Shown: one piece after another, positions 1-7,611 of the stretch
Numbering within the stretch: position 1 is the stretch's first letter
Layout: every line of letters begins with the position of its first letter
The notes under the pieces: model-generated
What the model saw: only the letters and a program-made list of their open reading frames with translations
Told to the model about the DNA's origin: nothing
Database searches by the model: none
Program-made: the position numbers and the translations under genes
Assembly: GCA_034659995.1 (NCBI GenBank)
Contig: JAYEIH010000019.1
Span: 1 to 24,250, forward strand
DNA from: JAYEIH01 sp034659995
GTDB lineage: Archaea; Methanobacteriota_B; Thermococci; Methanofastidiosales; B48-G16
DNA length: 24,250 nt
Reading direction: 5' to 3'

Positions 1-853
1 CGTTGGTATAATCGTAGAACATCGAGTGGTCGTAGTCAAGACCTGTGTCAGCTACACAGACGACCTGATTCGCTCCGCTTACTCCTTGGTTGTAAATGGG
101 GAGCGTCCCTGTTGTACCCGACTGCATTAGGTATGTAGCCCAGTAATTTTCTATATCTGGTCCTTTTTCAATTTTTGGCTGAACGTACTTTTCTATCCAC
201 ATTACTTCTGTCATTTTTGCAATTTCATTAATATAGAGCGGTCGAAGTTTCATTCGTAGGAGATGGGATTTTTCCATAGCGGCTTCTGAAAGAATTTTAG
301 CTCCAAAATTGTTTTTCATCTCGGCTTTGAATTCCTGCACGTTCTCTCCAGCAAATATTAGAATGTTGTATATATTTGAAGGTGTGTCTCCTGTTGTATC
401 TTCTTCATCTTTTTGTTCAACATCCATGAAGCATGAGCCGCTTATTTTGTACGCAGGATGGTACAGTCCCATCGTCACATTTTCTTCAATTTCCCCTCGG
501 GCTTGAGGAGTTAATCGAACTAAAAATGCGAAGTTCGGTATGTACCCGTAGACATCTACACCTTCTCTGTCGAGAAGAGCTCTATCTTCACCTTCTATCG
601 GTCCGTCAAACTGTACAATGTAATATCCCGGTTCTGAATCGCCCGGAGCAGTTGCTTGCAGAGCCTTTGAGATCTCTGGCCCATATGCGAGGTCCACTTC
701 CATCCCGTTGATATAAACAAGTTCTGCTTTTCGGTCGTATCCTTTTACGTTGGGGTTTTCGTTGTTTTTGTCACTTGTAATCGCTGGTACCATCGAAAAA
801 AGCATTAGTACCACTAAAAAAATACTCATTCCTATCTTCAATTTTTCTCTCAT
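1..853 (-). CDS. Secreted subtilisin-like serine protease (S8 family), N-terminal part
   Basis: Reading the minus strand from ATG at 853 gives 284 codons that run off the left edge. The start is backed by AGGAGGA at 861-867, 7-8 bases upstream. Residues 1-27 form a signal peptide: a Lys/Arg-containing start, a hydrophobic core (about 9-22) and a likely cleavage region near ITS. Residues about 30-250 look like a long propeptide or N-terminal domain without recognisable motifs. At 265-276 comes VVCVADTGLDYDH, the Asp-containing block of subtilases (catalytic Asp269, DTG-x-D-x-x-H). The His and Ser blocks lie outside the window, so activity cannot be confirmed. It would be exported and act outside the membrane. 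It is divergent from the permease gene. Confidence is good for family and low for substrate. Confidence 0.8.
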   Translation of the reverse strand, partial: MREKLKIGMSIFLVVLMLFSMVPAITSDKNNENPNVKGYDRKAELVYINGMEVDLAYGPEISKALQATAPGDSEPGYYIVQFDGPIEGEDRALLDREGVDVYGYIPNFAFLVRLTPQARGEIEENVTMGLYHPAYKISGSCFMDVEQKDEEDTTGDTPSNIYNILIFAGENVQEFKAEMKNNFGAKILSEAAMEKSHLLRMKLRPLYINEIAKMTEVMWIEKYVQPKIEKGPDIENYWATYLMQSGTTGTLPIYNQGVSGANQVVCVADTGLDYDHSMFYDYTN

Positions 854-900
854 CTTTTATTCCTCCTTTTTAAGTTAAAGGTAATACACAGTTATACCCT

Positions 901-920
901 TCATATAAAAACCTTTCGGA
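901..920 (-). promoter_or_regulatory. Archaeal BRE/TATA promoter for the protease gene
   Basis: On the minus strand CCGAAAGG followed by TTTTTATATG places a TATA box at about 912-903. A transcript would start near 878, leaving a leader of about 25 nt that carries the AGGAGGA ribosome site. Confidence 0.45.
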
Positions 921-975
921 AAAATATAGCCCTAACTTGTCTTCAAAAATTTTGAATTATTATTCACGCACGCAA

Positions 976-986
976 CTCTTTAATAA
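976..986 (+). promoter_or_regulatory. TATA box for the lactate permease gene
   Basis: CTTTAATAA is centred about 24 nt before the ATG at 1006 and no ribosome site is visible. This fits a leaderless transcript beginning at or next to that ATG, and supports 1006 as the original start of the now broken gene. Confidence 0.4.
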
Positions 987-1005
987 CATCACCTAAAATT
1001 ATCCC

Positions 1006-2489
1006 ATGAAATTCATTTTCCCCTCGTGACTTTATTGGTGCTTCTCCTTGGATTTAAAAGGAGTATTAAAACGGCTGCATTCATTGCGCTTCTCTACACG
1101 GTGTGTGCGAGCGTGTACCTCGGTGCCGATGCGCTGCTTCTCAGCGTGAGCATTGGGAGGGGACTGTGGATGACATGCTGGATACTCTACATTATCTGGC
1201 CCGCACTCTTCATCTACAACCTCGTAGAACGAGTAGGTGGGTTCAGCGTTATCGAGAAGAAATTTAAACAGTTTTCAGACAAACTTTTCCAGCTGCTGAT
1301 TGTGGGCTGGGTATTTCCGTCGTTTCTCCAGGGTGTCACGGGGTTTGGAACGCCGGTCGTCGTGACCGCTCCTTTACTCATGGCATGGGATACTCCCCGC
1401 TGATCGCTGCAGTTGTTCCGTTCATCGGATGTGCGTGGGCGGTGACCTTGGGGTCGATGGGATCCTCATACCTCGCGGCAACGCTTGTGACTCAGTTGAA
1501 TACTGAAGAATCACTGATATTCGCAGCTTTTGGGGCGTTATTTCTCTCGATCATCTGCGTACTCACAGGGATGGTGATCGCGTATATTTACAACGGTATC
1601 AGTGCAATCAAACGAGGCTATCGAACTATTCTGATCTTGGGTATCTCCATGGGCCTGACGTTGAATCTGATGGTGCGCATCGAGCCGGCCATTGCCTCGT
1701 TCGCCGCGGGGATTGTTGGGCTACTCATTGGATTTCTGATCTCGTCACGGGAGCTGAGATCAAAAAATGAGAGCAATGTGAGTTTTACCATGGCATTTTT
1801 GCCGTATTACGCACTCATCATCACCGTCCTCCTGGTGATGCTCCCGCCGCAGATTGCATCGTTCGCAAAGACTCACGGCGTGATCGGGGTTTCCTTCCCG
1901 GCGACCTCTACGGATATTCAGACAACCCCGGCGATCGATCTGTACAACCCACTAAAAATCTTCGCACATCCGGGAAGTTTCATTCTCTTTGCGGGCATCG
2001 TTGCATATCTTATATATCGCTTGCGGGGGTTGGATCTTGAGATAGGAACGATACTGAAAAAGACCACAAAAAAGTCCTTCCCCAGCTTTATCTCAATATT
2101 TGCCGTGCTCTCGCTCTCTACGTTGATGATGGACTCCGGCATGATCACCGTTCTCGCTCACAAAGCAGCATTTGCACTGTTTCCCTTTTTTCTCTCCATT
2201 GATCGGTACCCTTGGAACGTTTATGACGGGAAGCAATACGAGCTCCAATATGCTATTTGGCGCGTTTCAGTACTCTACGGCAAAAAATATGGGAATCGAT
2301 CCGCTGCTGATCCTGGGAGCGCAGACCGCGGGTGGCGCGATAGGCAAGGTCTTCTCGCCGACCGATATGGTGCTCGCCGCCTCCGTGACAGGGATTTTGG
2401 GCAGAGAAGGAGAGATCATGCGGTTCACCGCGAAGGTGGGCATAGGGTTCACTGTGGTAGTGGGGGTTCTCACCTTCCTCCTCGTGTAA
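1006..2489 (+). pseudogene. L-lactate permease family transporter (LctP-like), frameshifted
   Basis: Three overlapping reading frames together spell one LctP-family (TC 2.A.14) membrane protein that would carry lactate or a related acid. Part one (from GTG 1026 to stop 1403) ends with GFGTPVVVTAPLLMA. Part two (from about 1385) continues MGYSPLIAAVVPFIG and carries most membrane helices. Part three (about 2172-2489) has the conserved end TGSNTSSNMLFGAFQ ... GGAIGKVFSPTD ... GREGE. The first junction needs one extra base after 1384 (ATG-GC?-ATG). The second needs one T removed from the T6 run at 2186-2191. A further one-base loss near 1025 would join ATG 1006 (MKFIFPS) to the GTG frame. No other domains are missing. 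It is either a recent pseudogene or the product of sequencing errors. As read here no full-length transporter would be made. Confidence 0.8.
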
Positions 2490-2497
2490 TCATCGGA

Positions 2498-2506
2498 TTT
2501 TTATAG
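2498..2506 (+). promoter_or_regulatory. TATA box for the VOC-nitroreductase gene
   Basis: GATTTTTATAGC is centred 25 nt before ATG 2527 with no usual ribosome site, which fits leaderless expression independent of the broken permease gene 37 nt upstream. Confidence 0.45.
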
Positions 2507-2526
2507 CGGGGGGACGCATCAATTAT

Positions 2527-3366
2527 ATGTCGGGCATTATCTTCTTCAGAACGGAAAATCTCGAAGAGATCACGAGGTTCTACTGCGAGAAAATTGGAGC
2601 AGAACTATGGCTGGATCAGGGCGGATGTGTCATTCTCACCCACGAAAATCTTCTAGTGGGGTTCTGCGAGCGGGACACGGCCGATACCCAGGGTGTGATC
2701 ACATTTTTTTATGAAACGAGGAAAGAGGTCGATGAGATGTACGAGGAGCTTGAGGATCTCGCCCGGAGTGAACCAACAAAAAATGAGCAGTACCGAATCT
2801 ACCAGTTCTTTGCAAAGGATCCTGAGGGACGTACTGTGGAGTTCCAGTCCTTCCTCCACCCAGTTCCGTCCCATGAATGTGGGGAAGAACTTCTAAAGAA
2901 TCGGAGGAGTATACGAACGTTTAAGGATAAGGATATCTCTGAGGAAACGCTCTGGGCACTATTTGAGACATGCAGATTTGCTCCCACGTCAAGAAACTCC
3001 CAGTCATACTACTTTGTTGCGATCCGTGAGAGGAAGAAACTGGAGCTCCTTGCCTCTCTCCGTGGAGAAAGCAGCGCACCGATAGCTGAGGCTCCTATGG
3101 CCATTGCCATATGCGCGGATCCAAAAAAATCAGGGGCATATATTCAGGATGGCTGTATCGCTGCATACCACTTTCTTCTTGCTTCCCGAGTTTACGGCCT
3201 TGGCACGTGCTGGATTGCGGCGATGGACAGAAAAGAGGTAAAGGAAGCTCTTGGGATACCGGAAGAGCACTATGTTGCCACGGTGACGCCGGTGGGCTAT
3301 CCCGCCGAAATACCGGAGGCGCCACCGAGAACAAAGGCAAAAGAAATGGTAAAATTTGTTGATTAA
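2527..3366 (+). CDS. Fusion protein: VOC (glyoxalase-like) domain plus nitroreductase
   Basis: The 279-residue protein has two parts. Residues 1-112 have the beta-alpha-beta-beta-beta pattern of the vicinal-oxygen-chelate fold, ending in the typical FFAKDPEGRTVEFQSF (94-109). E105 could be a metal ligand, but the usual first His is absent (FFRT at 6-9), so it may bind a ligand without metal catalysis. Residues 117-279 are a short nitroreductase (FMN- and NAD(P)H-dependent reductase): RRSIRTF (126-132) is the phosphate-binding start of the family, followed by APTSRNSQ (152-159) and GLGTCWIAA (224-232). Nitroreductases act as dimers with FMN at the interface. It is preceded by a leaderless promoter and ends 18 nt from the convergent ABC genes. 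The substrate is unknown. The domain calls are firm. Confidence 0.85.
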   Translation: MSGIIFFRTENLEEITRFYCEKIGAELWLDQGGCVILTHENLLVGFCERDTADTQGVITFFYETRKEVDEMYEELEDLARSEPTKNEQYRIYQFFAKDPEGRTVEFQSFLHPVPSHECGEELLKNRRSIRTFKDKDISEETLWALFETCRFAPTSRNSQSYYFVAIRERKKLELLASLRGESSAPIAEAPMAIAICADPKKSGAYIQDGCIAAYHFLLASRVYGLGTCWIAAMDRKEVKEALGIPEEHYVATVTPVGYPAEIPEAPPRTKAKEMVKFVD

Positions 3367-3384
3367 GATGGAATAAAATCCATA

Positions 3385-4407
3385 TTATACCTTTATCTCT
3401 TTCCCGAGCATCCGCTTCTTCAACACCTTCGAAGCGAGAGATAGGACTATAAGATCGAGGGCCAGCATAATTACCGCTTTCCACCAGAGATCCGGCCACC
3501 CTACCCCTTTTTGCGTGATGGAAAAGATTGGGTCGATAAAGTAGTACGTTGGAAAGAACTTCCCAAGCCACTGCGGTATCTGGGGAAACATAATGACGAT
3601 TGCAGGAAAATACAAAATCAATCCAAAGATTTTTACTCTTGTTATTAAATCTGTGATGTTATCCATCACCACTCCTGCCATCAGCCCTAATCCCACAGTG
3701 AAAGTCGTTCCCAGAATTAAAAATAACATGATGAGTAAAAACCCACCTGTAAGGGCTCCATTCAGCACCAGGATGAGTATTCCCAGTATCAGCCCGAGAA
3801 ATAATCCGAATAGTGCTTTGGCCGTTATGACCTCAAGCGGTGTGATGGGGGTCACCAGTACGGCGTTCAGTGTTTTCTTCTCTCTCTCTTCGATGAGAGA
3901 TGCCGAGATGATCATGCCCGCCATTAGTGCCGCTATTATCGTTAAGAAGGGAACGAATCTTACCTTCCAGGGATATTCTTCAGTTCCGATTACCTTCGTT
4001 TTGAAGAGTATGGTCTCTTCTTTACCTGAAACTTCTCGAAATGCATTCGCCAGAGTGGCTCCTATCGTCACTCTCTCGTTCAAAAGGCTCTCCCCGGAAA
4101 TAAGAAGTTTTGGGGTAGGGGATACCAATAATCCTCCGTCGTATTCTCCTTCCAGCACATCTTCTCTCAGGCTCTCCTCGGATGAAACTCTACTAACGTC
4201 TACCGAAGGGTCATCTTCAAGTATGGACACGAGCTCGCCCTCGCCGTATATGGCTAGTGAGGGCCGTGCAGTGCCTACGGATCCCAGGACAGCATTGAGC
4301 ACCAGTGACATGATAATTGGTATCACCACCATGTACAGGAAAAAAGTCTCTCTTGTTATGATGACGACATCTTTCTTTGCCATGGAGAACATTCTGGAAA
4401 ATTTCAT
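3385..4407 (-). CDS. ABC-2 type exporter, permease subunit B
   Basis: This 340-residue membrane protein is the last gene of a three-gene ABC exporter operon. One helix near residues 23-45 is followed by an extracytoplasmic domain (about 46-155), then five to six helices (about 155-325). The loop EEREKKTLNAVLVTPITP (about 173-190) is the conserved ABC-2 coupling stretch before helix 3. That layout matches NatB/YhaP/DrrB-like permeases, which export sodium, drugs or lipids. Its ATG overlaps the stop of the upstream permease by 4 nt (ATGA at 4404-4407), so the two are probably translated together and pair as a heterodimer. The substrate cannot be read from the sequence. A long open frame exists on the opposite strand but is a shadow. 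Confidence 0.85.
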   Translation of the reverse strand: MKFSRMFSMAKKDVVIITRETFFLYMVVIPIIMSLVLNAVLGSVGTARPSLAIYGEGELVSILEDDPSVDVSRVSSEESLREDVLEGEYDGGLLVSPTPKLLISGESLLNERVTIGATLANAFREVSGKEETILFKTKVIGTEEYPWKVRFVPFLTIIAALMAGMIISASLIEEREKKTLNAVLVTPITPLEVITAKALFGLFLGLILGILILVLNGALTGGFLLIMLFLILGTTFTVGLGLMAGVVMDNITDLITRVKIFGLILYFPAIVIMFPQIPQWLGKFFPTYYFIDPIFSITQKGVGWPDLWWKAVIMLALDLIVLSLASKVLKKRMLGKEIKV

Positions 4408-5459
4408 GAAAATCGCCTCCTCAGTGCATATACACCCAGGACAAAGAATGCTGTATCAAAGCCGGCAATGATGAGAAGGTCTTTCCATACCTCCACCAGC
4501 CCGGCTCCCCTGTTAAGAAGTTGTTCGAAAGCATCTGCCAGGTAGTACGTGGGTATCGCCTTTACTATGGAGAGGGAGACACCAGGCACAAAGATAAACA
4601 TGCCCGGAAGTATAAAAATGAACAGTGGGATTGCCACGTAGATGTAAGACCCCAAAATATTTTTTGTCAAGCTCCCCAGAAATAACCCCATGCTCACGGC
4701 CATGACAGCACCAAGGAGAACCCCCAGGAACAACAGAGGCAGATTTCCTCTCACACTTTGGGTCAGGATAAGAATCGATACTGCAACAATAAGGGAATAA
4801 CCAACTCCAACTATTCCTTTTGATAGTATTACATCTGAAGGAGACGCGGGACTCACTAAGACGGCTTTCATCGTCTCAAAAGCACTTTCTTCCACAATCA
4901 GTGTACTTATGGTCCACATTTCCATCATCAAAGCAAACACAAGAAAAAATGGCAGCGATTGTTCTCTTAAGGGAATATGCTCCCCTGCCATATCTTCCCC
5001 TAACATTTCTGTTTCTATATCCATAGGCTGCTCTCCATGAGCGACGTATTCAATTGTCATCCGCATGAAATGTTCAATAGAGGTTCTGGTACTTTCAGGT
5101 ACATTAGATTTAAAATAGAGTGTGATTACCGGCTGCTCTCCAGAGAGCAGCTGAGAATCAAAATTTTTCGGTAGGGCAATGCCAGCGGCGTAGTCTTCCT
5201 CTTCCACGGCTTTTTCAAACTCCCCATCCGATGTGAAAAGGGTCATCTGCATGCCTTCTGTCCCAGTAATCTGCGAAAATAACTGAGAAGAACCTTCGTC
5301 ATAAAGAGCTACATCGAAAGTTTCCTCGACGGTAGAAGGCAGCACGTAGTACATCACGGAGAAAATAATTCCCGCAAATAACCCCAGCACCAGCAGTTTG
5401 TTTCTCAATGCAGCGGCACTGTCCTTCCGCACAATCGCTTTGATGCACGAAGTTTTCAT
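4404..5459 (-). CDS. ABC-2 type exporter, permease subunit A
   Basis: This 351-residue permease has the same plan as its downstream partner: a first helix at about residues 23-42, a large outside domain (about 45-165) and a C-terminal block of six helices. EESAFETMKAVLVSPASP (about 189-206) is the ABC-2 coupling loop. The two permeases share this motif but differ widely elsewhere, as expected for an old duplication that now forms a heterodimer. The gene overlaps both neighbours by 4 nt (ATGA at 5456-5459 and 4404-4407), a tight operon with the ATPase first. Function is export of an unknown substrate, energised by the ATPase. Confidence 0.85.
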   Translation of the reverse strand: MKTSCIKAIVRKDSAAALRNKLLVLGLFAGIIFSVMYYVLPSTVEETFDVALYDEGSSQLFSQITGTEGMQMTLFTSDGEFEKAVEEEDYAAGIALPKNFDSQLLSGEQPVITLYFKSNVPESTRTSIEHFMRMTIEYVAHGEQPMDIETEMLGEDMAGEHIPLREQSLPFFLVFALMMEMWTISTLIVEESAFETMKAVLVSPASPSDVILSKGIVGVGYSLIVAVSILILTQSVRGNLPLLFLGVLLGAVMAVSMGLFLGSLTKNILGSYIYVAIPLFIFILPGMFIFVPGVSLSIVKAIPTYYLADAFEQLLNRGAGLVEVWKDLLIIAGFDTAFFVLGVYALRRRFS

Positions 5460-6307
5460 TGTTTCAGCTTCCTCCCCGTCAGCTTCATAAAGACCTCTTC
5501 CAGCGTTGCCTCCTGCGTATGCACGGTGGCAATATTTTTTTTCTTGAGAAGTTCTTTTGTCTTCTCGGGTGTCTCAGAATCGCTTAATGACAGAGTTTCT
5601 TCGCTAAATCCCTTTTCTGTCCGTATTCTCACCTTTAAAGCTTTTTTTCCCAGCTTTAGTTTTAGATTTTCTGGCGTGTCCAGTGCGACTATCTCTCCTT
5701 CATTGATGAATGCCACCTTATCCGAAAGCTTGTCCGCCTCCATCATATTGTGTGTTGTGAGAAAGATTGTTTTGCCTTTTTTTTTCTCTGCCAAGATTAT
5801 TCTCCGTATAGAATCCGCAGAGGCAGGATCGAGGCCGCTGGTGGGCTCGTCGAGAAAGAGTAGGTCAGGGTCATTGATCAGTGAACGGGCAAACATAACC
5901 CGCTGCTGCATCCCCTTTGAGAGTGTTTCTGCCTTATCACCCTTCCATTTCGCCATATCTACCCGTTTGAGAAGGTGGTCAATATCAGCCTCCTGCCCGA
6001 ACAGCTCTGCGAAAAAGCTCAGGTTTTCCTCTACCGTTAGCCGGGGATAGAGATTTTTCTCTTCAAAACAGACGCCAATTTTCTCATGGATTTTCCCCGA
6101 ATCCTCGGTAACGTCAAAACCCAGTACCGTAGCCTTCCCCTCCTGGGGCATAAGCTGACCCGTAAGCATCTTCACCGTGGTACTTTTCCCGGCGCCGTTG
6201 GGACCTAAAAATCCAAGAATTTCTCCCTTTTTCACAGAAAAGGAGATATGGTCCACAGCAAGAGTCTCGTCATAACCATATGTAAGATCTTCAGCTTCTA
6301 TTATCAC
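5456..6307 (-). CDS. ABC transporter ATP-binding protein of the exporter
   Basis: This 283-residue cytoplasmic ATPase drives the two permeases encoded after it. Visible motifs are Walker A GPNGAGKST (35-43), signature LSKGMQQR (129-136), Walker B LLFLDEP (149-155), the D-loop SGLD and the switch His in TTHN. The Q-loop position reads FEEKNLYPRLT (81-91) with Glu in place of Gln, a form I recall from other CcmA/NatA-like ATPases. The last 75 residues are the C-terminal extension common in ABC-2 ATPases. The start is GTG at 6307, preceded by GGAAGTGA (6312-6319, minus strand). An earlier in-frame ATG is not available. Promoter-like TATA lies about 42 nt upstream. Confidence 0.9.
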   Translation of the reverse strand: MIIEAEDLTYGYDETLAVDHISFSVKKGEILGFLGPNGAGKSTTVKMLTGQLMPQEGKATVLGFDVTEDSGKIHEKIGVCFEEKNLYPRLTVEENLSFFAELFGQEADIDHLLKRVDMAKWKGDKAETLSKGMQQRVMFARSLINDPDLLFLDEPTSGLDPASADSIRRIILAEKKKGKTIFLTTHNMMEADKLSDKVAFINEGEIVALDTPENLKLKLGKKALKVRIRTEKGFSEETLSLSDSETPEKTKELLKKKNIATVHTQEATLEEVFMKLTGRKLKQ

Positions 6308-6342
6308 AAAATCACTTCCATTATAGTTACTTATTGTACAAC

Positions 6343-6354
6343 TGATATATAATA
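6343..6354 (-). promoter_or_regulatory. TATA box for the ABC exporter operon
   Basis: The minus strand reads AGTATTATATATCAG, centred about 42 nt before GTG 6307, inside the 97-nt gap after the kinase gene. The operon can therefore be transcribed separately from the kinase. Confidence 0.45.
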
Positions 6355-6404
6355 CTTATGCCTCTTATGTATGGTTGGTTTAAATCACCACCCTACCCAA
6401 GGGC

Positions 6405-7400
6405 TTATGAGATCGTCGGGACCCGTACCACAACCTCTGTGCCCTTCGGTGCCTCCTTTATGGCAAAGGATCCATCAAAGGTTTGAAGGATCTTTTTCAC
6501 GAGATATAGCCCCATCCCCGTTCGCTTTGACAGTGTCTCAAGGCTTTCGAGGATATCCTCTCTTTTCTTCTTGGAGATACCGATGCCGTAATCACGGATG
6601 GAGATATTGCATCTGCCTTCCTTTTCCTCTACGGCAATATCAATGCACACCGGTTCCTCCTGTGTATACTTTACAGCATTCTCAAGGATGCTGATAAATA
6701 CCTCCTCCAGGAACTTGTTGGCCTTGATATAGTGCTTTTTAACTTCTATGTACTCCACCACTATATCTCTGTCGAAACGTTCTTTTATCCTTTCAATCGA
6801 TTGTCTTATGGATTTATTAAGGTTAATCCTTGTTGCATTTCTTTGATTTATTTCTTTAAACATCCTTATATTTTTTGCAAGCCTTTTAGATCTTTTTATT
6901 GATTCCACTGCTTTGTTTATGTACTGCTTTCTTTTTTTCTTGTCTTCTGTATTTTCAACCATATACAGAGATACCATTATGCTCTGATTAATATTGCCCA
7001 CATCATGAGCCAGAACATCGGCGTAGAACTCTGCATCTTCCTTTGCCTGTCTTCGTTGTTCTTCTGTTTTTTTACGCTCTGTGATATCCCTCACAATACT
7101 TTGGACATACTTCACCTCATCTGACTTATTCCTTATCCCTGAGGCCGTAATTTCCACAGGGATTATACTTCCATCCTTTCTCCTGAACTCCTTCTCATAA
7201 GTGGGAATTTCCTCCCCTCGAAACAGTCTTTTTGATTTCTCTTCAGAATCGGGAATATGCGATGGAACAACAATATCTCTGAGAGAGAGTCCCTTTAGTT
7301 CCTCCTCTGTGTAACCCAGAAGTTCTGAGGCTTTTTTGTTGACCTCCACATGGTACCCCTCCCTATCTAATATAAATATTGCATCCTGGTTCTGTTCCAC
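6405..7400 (-). CDS. PAS-domain sensor histidine kinase
   Basis: Numbering from GTG 7400, residues 1-108 are a PAS sensor with its PAC end (SIVRDITERK, 101-110). A short coiled linker follows, then a HisKA-like region with AHDVGNINQ (phosphoacceptor His132), and an ATPase domain with ENAVKYT (N241), DYGIGI (D270) and RTGMGLYL (293-300). It has no membrane helices, so it senses something inside the cell, perhaps redox or a small ligand. Homology runs upstream of the GTG (SRHRALVEQN), and the true start is probably ATG 7447, which has GAGGT 8 nt before it. That ATG is in another frame, separated by an A7 run at 7424-7430. No response regulator is nearby. The kinase precedes the ABC exporter in the same direction and might control it, but that is only inference. 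Confidence 0.85.
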   Translation of the reverse strand: MEQNQDAIFILDREGYHVEVNKKASELLGYTEEELKGLSLRDIVVPSHIPDSEEKSKRLFRGEEIPTYEKEFRRKDGSIIPVEITASGIRNKSDEVKYVQSIVRDITERKKTEEQRRQAKEDAEFYADVLAHDVGNINQSIMVSLYMVENTEDKKKRKQYINKAVESIKRSKRLAKNIRMFKEINQRNATRINLNKSIRQSIERIKERFDRDIVVEYIEVKKHYIKANKFLEEVFISILENAVKYTQEEPVCIDIAVEEKEGRCNISIRDYGIGISKKKREDILESLETLSKRTGMGLYLVKKILQTFDGSFAIKEAPKGTEVVVRVPTIS

Positions 7401-7423
7401 AAGGGCACGGTGTCTACTTTCAC

Positions 7424-7459
7424 TTTTTTTCCTTTTTTACCATCCATTTCGTTATACCT
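7424..7459 (-). promoter_or_regulatory. Ribosome site, ATG and A7 run at the true kinase start
   Basis: On the minus strand GAGGT (7455-7459) sits 8 nt before ATG 7447, which reads MDGKKGKK and then meets A7. Adding one A, or slipping back by one base, joins it to the kinase frame (SESRHRALVEQ). This site explains the lack of a ribosome site before GTG 7400. Confidence 0.55.
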
Positions 7460-7515
7460 CTTGTATTCTGTATCAGAAGTACAAAAAACGTGTTATGTTT
7501 ACTACCGATTAAGAA

Positions 7516-7526
7516 CTTTATATAAT
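7516..7526 (-). promoter_or_regulatory. TATA box for the kinase gene
   Basis: The minus strand reads AAAATTATATAAAG, centred near 7521. The expected transcript start near 7495 would leave a leader of about 48 nt before ATG 7447. The element is nearly symmetric and could also serve the polymerase gene on the plus strand. Confidence 0.4.
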
Positions 7527-7549
7527 TTTCTATTTACCGAGCTAAAAAA

Positions 7550-7578
7550 ATGGTTTTTCCCTGTGCCATGAAAACCAT
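7550..7578. promoter_or_regulatory. Perfect 8-bp inverted repeat next to the polymerase TATA box
   Basis: ATGGTTTT (7550-7557) and AAAACCAT (7571-7578) are perfect inverted copies 13 nt apart. The right arm directly abuts CCTATAAAAATT (TATA at about 7580-7589), where transcription factor B would bind. That is a typical place for an archaeal repressor or activator site. Confidence 0.45.
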
Positions 7579-7579
7579 A

Positions 7580-7589
7580 CCTATAAAAA
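7580..7589 (+). promoter_or_regulatory. TATA box for the DNA polymerase gene
   Basis: CTATAAAAAT is centred about 27 nt before ATG 7612. No purine-rich ribosome site precedes the ATG, so the transcript is probably leaderless. Confidence 0.5.
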
Positions 7590-7611
7590 TTGTGCTGAGC
7601 ATGGGTAACAG

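Noticed and set aside
3368..3382. Small hairpin ATGGA/TCCAT between the nitroreductase and ABC genes
   Set aside because: The stem is only 5 bp and no T run follows, so it is too weak to call a terminator.
3593..4471. 292-codon open frame opposite the ABC permease gene
   Set aside because: It is Ser/Thr/Pro-rich, has no ribosome site or family motif, and lies antisense to a clear ABC-2 permease in a tight operon.
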